Assembly: GCA_016708765.1 (NCBI GenBank)
Contig: JADJFD010000001.1
Coordinates: 620,001 to 684,000 of the forward strand
DNA length: 64,000 nucleotides
Source of the DNA: Chitinophagaceae bacterium
Lineage (GTDB): Bacteria; Bacteroidota; Bacteroidia; Chitinophagales; Chitinophagaceae
Reading direction: 5' to 3'
The translations under genes and the position numbers were made by a program. Each line of letters begins with the position of its first letter. Within the stretch, counting starts at the first letter, position 1. Under the pieces are notes generated by a model. That model saw nothing but the letters and a program-made list of their open reading frames with translations. It did no database searches and had not been told where the DNA came from. Shown one piece after another: positions 57,246 through 64,000 of the stretch.

Positions 57246-57722
57246 TTATTTAATATTCAAATCACCATACACTTTATAATAAGTAACACTACGTTCTACA
57301 AGGTTAGCGATCATCCCGTTCAATTTTAAAACCCAATGCTCGGTTTCCTTATTAAACGTTACATCAATTTTTCCACTTGAAATTGCAATGTATGAAGCCT
57401 GTTCACCTGACCTGAAAGAGTAAATAGCCTCAACCTCTTTACTTCCTCTAGAGCCTGGAGCTATTGAATAAGTTCCTGCTTTTAATCTTTTAACATGAAA
57501 ATATAATGATACAAATTGACCTTTTTGCTCTACGGCAACAGTAAGTTTTCCTTTTACTCGATAAACTTTTAAAACTGAAGGACGAGCCGCTATGAAAAAA
57601 TTATTGGAGCTAACAGTATCCGTTATATGAACTGGACAATTCCTTAACGAAGAATCTCTTTCTTCCTGTGCCTTTACATTAAAAGAAATTAAAATTAAAA
57701 TAATGATAGATAAAATTCGCAT
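57246..57722 (-). CDS. Secreted protein, unknown function
   Basis: A 158-residue protein with signal peptide (MRILSIIILILISFNVKAQ). Mature part is beta-rich with two cysteine-poor domains; no family is recognised. It converges on the dioxygenase-like gene with 10 bases between stops. Confidence 0.65.
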   Translation of the reverse strand: MRILSIIILILISFNVKAQEERDSSLRNCPVHITDTVSSNNFFIAARPSVLKVYRVKGKLTVAVEQKGQFVSLYFHVKRLKAGTYSIAPGSRGSKEVEAIYSFRSGEQASYIAISSGKIDVTFNKETEHWVLKLNGMIANLVERSVTYYKVYGDLNIK

Positions 57723-57791
57723 GAACGATTTTTAATGCTTAAAAATTACGTATAAAAACTAATATTTAGACTTCTCGTCAGAAATAATCTA

Positions 57792-58451
57792 TTATTTTTC
57801 CCTTACTCCAAAAAGTAGGCTGCCAATCCTTACCATTGTGCTGCCTTCTTCTATAGCGGTTTTATAATCGCTACTCATGCCCATCGATAGAATTTCAAAG
57901 TTTGGCACTGAATCAAAAAGCTCTTTCAAATACTCAAATTCTTTTCTAACTTTCTGTATATCAGTAGTAAAACTGGCCATCCCCATCAATCCACAAACCC
58001 TAACATTCTTCATTTCAAGCTTCGCTAACTCTTTAACCAAAGATTGCAATTCTTCCTCATTCAATCCAAACTTTGTTTCTTCTTGTGCAATATGAACCTG
58101 AAGAAGGCAATCTATAACTCTATTATTCTTTTCTGCTTGTTTATTGATCTCTTTTAATAGTTTCAGACTGTCAACGCCATGTATCAGTTGCACAAAAGGA
58201 GCTATTAACTTTACTTTATTAGTTTGCAAATGCCCAATAAAATGCCAGTTAATATCTTTTGGCAGAAGAGCTTCCTTGTCGACTAACTCCTGCACATAGT
58301 TTTCTCCGAAATCCCGATGGCCAAGATTGTACAATTCCTGAATTGCTGAAACTGATTTAGTTTTAGAAACAGCAACAAGAGTTACTTGCTTTTCGGCAAG
58401 TTGAGTTTTTATTGAGTGAAAGTTACTTTTATTTACAGGCATTGTTGGCAT
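57792..58451 (-). CDS. YggS-family pyridoxal-phosphate homeostasis protein
   Basis: A 219-residue PLP-binding protein of the PLPBP/YggS type. The Schiff-base Lys is K30 in TLVAVSKTKS; DFGENYVQEL, WHFIGHLQTNK and MGMSSDYKTAI are all present. It buffers PLP levels and has no known catalysis. Start may be 58442 (MPVNKSNFHS) instead of 58451. Confidence 0.92.
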   Translation of the reverse strand: MPTMPVNKSNFHSIKTQLAEKQVTLVAVSKTKSVSAIQELYNLGHRDFGENYVQELVDKEALLPKDINWHFIGHLQTNKVKLIAPFVQLIHGVDSLKLLKEINKQAEKNNRVIDCLLQVHIAQEETKFGLNEEELQSLVKELAKLEMKNVRVCGLMGMASFTTDIQKVRKEFEYLKELFDSVPNFEILSMGMSSDYKTAIEEGSTMVRIGSLLFGVREK

Positions 58452-58513
58452 ACCCTGCTTCGGGTATGTGATTTTGATTATTAAATATTTATTTTTATAG
58501 TCAAATATAGAAT

Positions 58514-59146
58514 ATGAAATTAAAACTACCCTTTTTGACCTTTATTGTTTGCGGCTTTTCAGTACTTACCTTCGGACAAAAAAAATATAATGGAACACTT
58601 TTTACTAAGCTTGGTCAGGAGATTAAAGGCGAAATATCATTAAATTTAGAAGGCGAGAATAATGAGCTAATTGAAATAGTTAGCATAGAAAAAACAAAAG
58701 GGAAAGGCACTAAACAAACCCTTACAACATCAAGCAAATTTAATGTGGCAATAATTGACCATGTAGTTGTAAATGGAACGACTTACTTCTTCAGAAATAT
58801 AAAAACTAATTATGATGATAAGTTTATTGAAAATGCATGTGTGCAATTAATTCATGGCACTATTACATGCGGTATGTTTCAATCAGGCGATGGAAGTGCC
58901 ATGCATAGTATTAGTGTTAAATTCCCTAATGAACTTCTATATATTCTTGCTTCTGTAGATTTCGAATATTACAATTCATCGGTAAGTGTGCCGCTTAGAA
59001 TCAGTAACTGTAAACCTTTATTGGATAAAATGATGGGTGAAGATAAATCTGTAACATGGGCAGAAGATGCAACAAGGGGAAAAAGAATCCAATGTTTTAA
59101 GAATATTATTAGCGATTACAATAAATGTAATGTTCTCGAAAACTAG
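58514..59146 (+). CDS. Secreted protein, unknown function
   Basis: A 210-residue protein with signal peptide (MKLKLPFLTFIVCGFSVLTFG). The mature part is beta-rich with some cysteines (C109, C118) but shows no motif I recognise. Its stop overlaps the convergent acyl-CoA dehydrogenase gene by 4 bases. Confidence 0.7.
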   Translation: MKLKLPFLTFIVCGFSVLTFGQKKYNGTLFTKLGQEIKGEISLNLEGENNELIEIVSIEKTKGKGTKQTLTTSSKFNVAIIDHVVVNGTTYFFRNIKTNYDDKFIENACVQLIHGTITCGMFQSGDGSAMHSISVKFPNELLYILASVDFEYYNSSVSVPLRISNCKPLLDKMMGEDKSVTWAEDATRGKRIQCFKNIISDYNKCNVLEN

Positions 59147-60300
59147 CCTTTCAAAATACTTCTACTAATTACAATCCGTTGCACTTCGCTGGTGCCTTCA
59201 TAAATCTGTGTAATTTTTGCATCCCGCATTAATCTTTCCACATGATATTCCTTTACAAAACCATAGCCTCCGTGTATCTGTACAGCTTCTACTGTAGTCC
59301 ACATCGCCGTTTCAGAAGCAAATACTTTAGCCATTGAAGAACTCACCGTATAATCAATCTTATTGTCTTTTTCCCAGGCAGCTTTCTGACAAAGCAATCT
59401 AGCAGCCTCAATTTTAGTTGCCATATCGGCCAACTTAAAAGCGATGATCTGATGATTCATAATTTCGGTTCCAAAAGCTTTTCTTGTTTTAGAATATTCT
59501 TTCGCTAACTCATACGCACCGCTTGCAATACCTAATGCTTGTGATGCTATTCCGATTCTACCTCCGGCCAATGTTTTCATAGCAAACGTAAATCCAAACC
59601 CGTCATCTCCTACTCTGTTCGCTTTTGGAACTTTCACATCGTTAAACATTACGGTATGTGTATCACTTCCACGAATGCCAAGCTTATTTTCTTTTGCTGC
59701 CACAACTACACCCGGCCACTCTTTTTCTACTATCAAACAGTTAATACCTCTTGAACCTTTAGACGTATCTGTTTGTGCCATTACTAGATAAACAGAAGCT
59801 GTTCCACCGTTTGTAATCCAGTTCTTGGTTCCATTTAATAAATAGTAATCACCTTTGTCTTCCGCAGTTGTACGTTGAGATGTCGCATCGCTACCAGCTT
59901 CCGGTTCGCTAAGCATAAATGCGCCAATATATAAATCTCCATCCTTTTTCCCCTGGGCAAGCGGAGTCAGGTATTTTTGTTTCTGCTCTTCGCTTCCATA
60001 AGCTTCAAGTCCATAACACACAAGACTATTATTTACACTTACAACCACACTTACACTTGCATCTACTTTGCTAATTTCTTCCATCGCAAGCACATAGCTG
60101 ATCGTATCCATTCCAGCACCGCCATATTTTGGATCGACCATCATGCCTAAAAATCCAAGCTCGGCCAGCTTCATTATCTGTTCACGGGGAAACTGTTGTT
60201 TTTCGTCTCTTTCAATTACACCAGGCAAGCAATCATTTTGCGCAAAATCCTTTGCTGCTTTTTGAATCATTAATTGTTCCTCATTCAGTTGGAATAACAT
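59143..60300 (-). CDS. Acyl-CoA dehydrogenase
   Basis: A 385-residue FAD enzyme that forms the 2,3-double bond of an acyl-CoA. Start at ATG 60298-60300 (MLFQLNEEQLMIQKAAKDF). Typical motifs are VDASVSVVVSVNNSL, LSEPEAGSDATSQRT, the FAD-binding GGIGIASQALGIA and the C-terminal IYEGTSEVQRIVISR with the likely catalytic Glu of the short/medium-chain group. Chain-length preference cannot be fixed. The first gene in the window is also in acyl-CoA metabolism but is far away. Confidence 0.93.
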   Translation of the reverse strand: MLFQLNEEQLMIQKAAKDFAQNDCLPGVIERDEKQQFPREQIMKLAELGFLGMMVDPKYGGAGMDTISYVLAMEEISKVDASVSVVVSVNNSLVCYGLEAYGSEEQKQKYLTPLAQGKKDGDLYIGAFMLSEPEAGSDATSQRTTAEDKGDYYLLNGTKNWITNGGTASVYLVMAQTDTSKGSRGINCLIVEKEWPGVVVAAKENKLGIRGSDTHTVMFNDVKVPKANRVGDDGFGFTFAMKTLAGGRIGIASQALGIASGAYELAKEYSKTRKAFGTEIMNHQIIAFKLADMATKIEAARLLCQKAAWEKDNKIDYTVSSSMAKVFASETAMWTTVEAVQIHGGYGFVKEYHVERLMRDAKITQIYEGTSEVQRIVISRSILKG

Positions 60301-60423
60301 ATTGCAAGTATCTTTTAAGTGTGCAAAGATAAGGGCAAACAGGAGGTTTTCGAGAGAAGGAAAGATTTGCAATCAAATTTGAATTAAACTGATTAACCAA
60401 ACTATTCAGTAACATTTTTGACA

Positions 60424-60431
60424 TAACTTTG
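60424..60431 (+). promoter_or_regulatory. Candidate -7 element for the ccm genes
   Basis: TAACTTTG matches TAnnTTTG, 20 bases before the ccmE start. Confidence 0.45.
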
Positions 60432-60450
60432 CAGTCGCAAACAGAGGATT

Positions 60451-60906
60451 ATGAAAAAGATACATATTATATTACTCGTTTTTGTTGCAGGCTCTATCGC
60501 ATTATTGATAAGTTTATTAAATACAGGTTCTACTTACGAAACAATAGCTGATGCTAAGGCCATGCCCGGCAAATTTGTACATGTGGCCGTTCGGTTAGAT
60601 AAAACCAAACCTGTAGAATTCGATGCAAAAAAAGATCCCAACTATTTAAGCTTTTATGCTGTTGGGGTAGAAAATCCTGATCAGGAAATGAAAGTAATTT
60701 ATAGGAATGGAGAAATACCAAATCTGATGATCAGCGAACGCTTGGTATTAAAGGGCAAATATGACAATGATAAATTTGAATGTAAAGACGTTCAGACTAA
60801 ATGCCCTTCGAAATATAAAGAAGAAATGAAGCCAACCGAAAAAAGCATTGATCAAAGTGCAATAATTAATCCTGCTGCAACAACATCTGAAGAAACTAAA
60901 TACTAA
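60451..60906 (+). CDS. ccmE: Cytochrome c maturation protein CcmE, CXXXY type
   Basis: A 151-residue periplasmic heme chaperone anchored by an N-terminal membrane segment (about 5-24). The beta-barrel is recognisable (GKFVHVAVRLDKTKPVEF, VIYRNGEIPN, LVLKGKYDNDKFECKDVQTK). The heme-binding site is C118-P-S-K-Y122: Cys replaces the usual His of HXXXY. This CXXXY variant is known from some archaea and deltaproteobacteria. It hands heme to CcmF, whose gene starts 7 bases downstream. Confidence 0.88.
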   Translation: MKKIHIILLVFVAGSIALLISLLNTGSTYETIADAKAMPGKFVHVAVRLDKTKPVEFDAKKDPNYLSFYAVGVENPDQEMKVIYRNGEIPNLMISERLVLKGKYDNDKFECKDVQTKCPSKYKEEMKPTEKSIDQSAIINPAATTSEETKY

Positions 60907-60912
60907 TCCGGA

Positions 60913-63378
60913 ATGGAGTATATTGGCGAGCATCTTTTACCCGGTCAACTTGGACACTTATTCATTGTACTTTCTTTAGTGGCATCGCTTATTGCGACAT
61001 TTTCCTATTTCAAATCAGCCCAATCAAAAAATGATATTGACGCAGCTTATTGGAAAAAGCTTGCTCGGATTGCTTTTATAACAGAAGTAATTTCTGTCTT
61101 CGCCATTTTTGCGATACTCTTTTATATTATTTCCAATCACCTTTTTGAATATAAGTATGCATGGCAGCATAGTAGCCGCTCTTTAGAAGTAAAATATCTT
61201 TTGGCTTGTTTTTGGGAAGGACAGGAAGGAAGTTTTCTACTCTGGAGTGTCTGGCATTGTGTGTTAGGATTGATATTAATTAAGACCAGTAAAAAATGGG
61301 AAGCTCCTGTAATGACAGTTGTAAGCTTAATGCAGTTTGCACTAGCAACGATGATTGCGGGCATTTACTTTTTTGGTTGGAAGATGGGGACAAACCCTTT
61401 CATTCTGTTAAGAGATTCTGGTGTCCTTGATAATGCTCCTGCCCTGCATATTAATGGTGATGTAACAATGGGTCTTCGTCAAGATTATATGCTTTCTATT
61501 TTAGATGGCAATGATCTTAATCCGTTATTACAGAATTATTGGATGGTTATTCATCCACCCGTATTATTTATGGGCTTTGCATCCACCATTATCCCATTTG
61601 CATTTGTAATAGCAGGCTTATGGAAAAAGAATTTTGGGGAATGGACTAAGCCTGCTCTTCCTTGGGCATTATTCTCAGCTGCAGTATTTGGCATTGGTAT
61701 TATGATGGGTGCCATGTGGGCTTATGAATCGTTAACCTTTGGTGGTTACTGGGCATGGGATCCTGTTGAGAATGCTTCATTAGTTCCCTGGTTGATATTA
61801 ATATCCGGTATTCATACTTTGTTAATTTACAAACACACCGGACATTCTTTAAGGGCCACACACCTTTTTTTAATATTAACGTTCGGCTTTGTGTTGTATT
61901 CAACTTTTTTAACAAGAAGTGGAATTCTTGGCGAAACTTCTGTTCATGCCTTTACTGATTTGGGAATGAATATGCAGTTGTTAATTTTCTTGCTAATGTT
62001 TGTTTTACCAGCATTAGTTCTTTTCATATACCGCTACAAAGAAATTCCGACTATACACAAGGAAGAAAGTACTTCTTCTAGAGAATTTTGGATGTTTATT
62101 GGTTCTTTGGTTTTCTTTTTATCTGCATTGGTTATTATTGGTAAAACTTCTATTCCTGTTGTTAATAAAATTTTGGGAACAAAGATTGCTCCTCCAGAAA
62201 AGGCAGAATTTTCCTATAACCAGATAATGGTTTTTATTGCCATCATTATTGCAGTGCTTACTGCTGTTACACAGTATTTGAAATATAAAAGCACAGGCAC
62301 CAAAGTTTTTCTGAAAAAAATATTAATTCCGTTTGTTATAGCGGCTATCATAGCTACTCTGGTTCTTGTAGTTGGTAAAGTAAATTACGAAAAAGAAACT
62401 TTTGGATTTATGGTTGCCATCTGGATGGCTGTTGCCTGCAGCATTTTTACAATTGTTGCCAATGCATCATATATCTGGCTTGGATTAAAAGGTAAACTTA
62501 AACTTTCCGGCGGTTCAATTTCCCATGTTGGTTTTGGTATGGTTCTTTTAGGTATACTCATTTCCTCTTCAAACAAAGAAGTTTTATCTAATAATATTGG
62601 AGGTATTCCTGCCCCATTAGATAAGAATGAAGACCCGAGAGAAAACCTTACACTTGTAAAAGGCTTGACCGTGGATATGGGGAAATATTCCTTGACTTAT
62701 GAAGGCGATTCATCACACCCAAAAAAGCAACTGTCCTATTATAAAGTTCATTTTAAAAGTAAAGATGGAAAAGAAGAGTTTGTTTTAACTCCAAATTCAT
62801 TTGTAAATTATAAGGGCAATGAAGGTCTAATGTCGAATCCCGATTCAAGACATTATTGGAACCATGATGTGTTTACATATATAACATCTATTTCCAACCC
62901 CGATAAGTCAAAAGACACAACCACATTCCGGCCTAAAGATTTAAAACCCGGCGACACTTTGTTCTATTCAAGTGGTTTTATTATTTATGAGAATTTGAAC
63001 AAAAAAGAAGATTTACCAGTTGATCTTTTTGGAAAAGATGGTAGCCTTTATGAAGCTAATCTGAAAGTTCACTCCAAAACAGGTTCCCTGTATTCAATTG
63101 CTCCAAAATTGGCTATAGCCAAAGGCAATGAGATGTCCTTACCTGATACAGTGCTTGCTGAAAGCATAGTGCTTCAGTTACAAAAAGTAACCCCAGATAA
63201 AAGCATCACTATAGGTATCAAGGAATCCAATGCTGTAATGGATTACATAACACTTAAGGCTTACAAGTTCCCTTATATTCGGCTGCTGTGGTTCGGAGTA
63301 GTAATTACTGCTATTGGTATTATCATCAGCATGGTCAGGAGAATCCGCTTAAACCGGGAAAACGTATCTCAGTCATAA
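60913..63378 (+). CDS. ccmF: Cytochrome c biogenesis protein CcmF
   Basis: An 821-residue membrane protein with about 15 membrane segments that attaches heme to apocytochrome c. The WWD motif reads FGGYWAWDPVENASLVPWL at about 277-294. Conserved periplasmic His are seen at MVIHPP (H214) and GIHTLL (H301). A long periplasmic domain lies at about 560-780. It forms an operon with ccmE (7-base gap). Confidence 0.93.
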   Translation: MEYIGEHLLPGQLGHLFIVLSLVASLIATFSYFKSAQSKNDIDAAYWKKLARIAFITEVISVFAIFAILFYIISNHLFEYKYAWQHSSRSLEVKYLLACFWEGQEGSFLLWSVWHCVLGLILIKTSKKWEAPVMTVVSLMQFALATMIAGIYFFGWKMGTNPFILLRDSGVLDNAPALHINGDVTMGLRQDYMLSILDGNDLNPLLQNYWMVIHPPVLFMGFASTIIPFAFVIAGLWKKNFGEWTKPALPWALFSAAVFGIGIMMGAMWAYESLTFGGYWAWDPVENASLVPWLILISGIHTLLIYKHTGHSLRATHLFLILTFGFVLYSTFLTRSGILGETSVHAFTDLGMNMQLLIFLLMFVLPALVLFIYRYKEIPTIHKEESTSSREFWMFIGSLVFFLSALVIIGKTSIPVVNKILGTKIAPPEKAEFSYNQIMVFIAIIIAVLTAVTQYLKYKSTGTKVFLKKILIPFVIAAIIATLVLVVGKVNYEKETFGFMVAIWMAVACSIFTIVANASYIWLGLKGKLKLSGGSISHVGFGMVLLGILISSSNKEVLSNNIGGIPAPLDKNEDPRENLTLVKGLTVDMGKYSLTYEGDSSHPKKQLSYYKVHFKSKDGKEEFVLTPNSFVNYKGNEGLMSNPDSRHYWNHDVFTYITSISNPDKSKDTTTFRPKDLKPGDTLFYSSGFIIYENLNKKEDLPVDLFGKDGSLYEANLKVHSKTGSLYSIAPKLAIAKGNEMSLPDTVLAESIVLQLQKVTPDKSITIGIKESNAVMDYITLKAYKFPYIRLLWFGVVITAIGIIISMVRRIRLNRENVSQS

Positions 63379-63462
63379 ATTTAGCTTTTCTAAAACAACA
63401 TCCACAGTAGTTTTGCAGTCAGGTATATAAAATACCGAAACCGTGATATAATTTTACCATTA

Positions 63463-64000
63463 ATGCTCCGGCTAAAAAAATATTGTAAACTTTTTGTCTT
63501 ACTGTTTATGTCAGGTGGTAGTCTCTTTGCGCAAGTTGATTTACCAGAACCAATTATAGACTCGAACTATTATGCATTGGAACTAATGAAAGAACAGCGA
63601 AAAAAATGGGGCCCGAATGATACCATCTTTTTGCCTGCGGTTCTTTATCAGAATGAGATAGTAAATTATAAAGAAATGGAAATGGCTTGGGTTTCAAATA
63701 TGTCACCCGACAAATTAGCCAAATTCATAGAAGAATGGACAAGGCTTCGCAACGCTGTTTTCGTTACATATCCTTATGCAAGAGTTGCAGGTGCTACAAT
63801 AAATGACATTAACAAAAAACTTGAAGGAGTAAGTGGCAAAAGGGAAAGAAAGAATGAAATCAAAAGCAGAGAAAAGGAACTAAAAAAGCAGTTCACGGAT
63901 CCACTTTCTAACTTATCAGTTTATCAGGGAAAGATATTAATGAAACTAATTAACCGCCAGACGGGGAATAACTGTTATGAAATTATAAAAGAATACAAAG
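63463..64000 (+). CDS. DUF4294 family protein (partial)
   Basis: The start (ATG 63463) and 179 codons are in the window; the gene runs off the right edge. Signal peptide MLRLKKYCKLFVLLFMSG with cleavage near LFAQ. The mature part VLYQNEIVNYKEMEMAWV and the C-terminal NRQTGNNCYEIIKEYK are the DUF4294 signature. Function unknown. It lies 84 bases downstream of ccmF on the same strand. Confidence 0.85.
   Translation, partial: MLRLKKYCKLFVLLFMSGGSLFAQVDLPEPIIDSNYYALELMKEQRKKWGPNDTIFLPAVLYQNEIVNYKEMEMAWVSNMSPDKLAKFIEEWTRLRNAVFVTYPYARVAGATINDINKKLEGVSGKRERKNEIKSREKELKKQFTDPLSNLSVYQGKILMKLINRQTGNNCYEIIKEYK

Noticed and set aside
1..64000. CRISPR array, IS element, prophage or integron
   Set aside because: No regularly spaced repeats, transposase, integrase or phage structural genes were seen in the window.

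Overview
The window looks like a chromosomal segment of a Bacteroidota bacterium, most likely of the family Chitinophagaceae. It is AT-rich, and leaders generally lack a clear Shine-Dalgarno sequence. Several leaders carry the Bacteroidota -7 promoter element TAnnTTTG. Gene content fits: TonB-dependent/outer-membrane beta-barrel proteins, a GLPGLI-family protein, DUF4294, a bacterial GlnRS, FtsE next to glycosyltransferases, and many short lipoproteins and lineage-restricted small proteins. I see no insertion sequence, prophage, CRISPR array, rRNA or plasmid function. There is one tRNA (tRNA-His).

Layout. 1-6.9 kb: end of a methylmalonyl-CoA mutase, a secreted beta-lactamase-like hydrolase, glnS, and a run of small minus-strand genes. 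6.9-9.4 kb: an exported protein with two DnaJ-type cysteine motifs, flanked by two gene-free stretches that hold intergenic repeats. 9.4-15.2 kb: two overlapping genes sharing a GGQTA motif, dnaK, and three tandem paralogues of an unrecognised secreted coiled-coil-like family. 15.2-19.9 kb: a YdeI/OmdA-like protein, a DUF4403 lipoprotein, a GtrA-like protein and argS. 19.9-32.4 kb: a TPR protein and a carbohydrate-storage neighbourhood (glgB, glgC, glgA, a sugar MFS transporter and a ROK glucokinase), with an outer-membrane receptor and GLPGLI pair set between. 32.4-41.3 kb: tail-specific protease, tRNA-His, DUF445 protein, a second beta-barrel receptor, two glycosyltransferases and ftsE. 41.5-48.7 kb: Xaa-Pro aminopeptidase, an Ig-like repeat lipoprotein, a rhodanese-thioredoxin fusion, a metallophosphoesterase, a YCF48-like propeller and a peroxiredoxin. 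48.8-64 kb: smc, small unknown proteins, a DUF3095 cyclase-like protein, a lipoprotein MsrB, a dioxygenase-like lipoprotein, a YggS-type PLP protein, an acyl-CoA dehydrogenase, and ccmE-ccmF followed by DUF4294.

Main caveat. At least eight genes are broken by a single-base gain or loss, mostly in short A or G runs (near 6279, 11768, 15869, 19392, 23446, 30806, 43975 and 45663). In every case restoring one base gives an uninterrupted protein with the expected family sequence across the junction. dnaK and argS are among them, so these are most simply uncorrected read or assembly errors. I annotate the restored genes as single features.

Functional themes: glucose uptake, phosphorylation and glycogen storage; envelope and redox maintenance (MsrB, thioredoxin/rhodanese, peroxiredoxin, cytochrome c maturation with a CXXXY-type CcmE); and translation or chromosome housekeeping (glnS, argS, dnaK, smc). 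The least explained parts are the three-paralogue secreted family with duplicated leaders, the GGQTA gene pair, the exported DnaJ-like cysteine protein, and the repeats at 8.95-9.39 kb.
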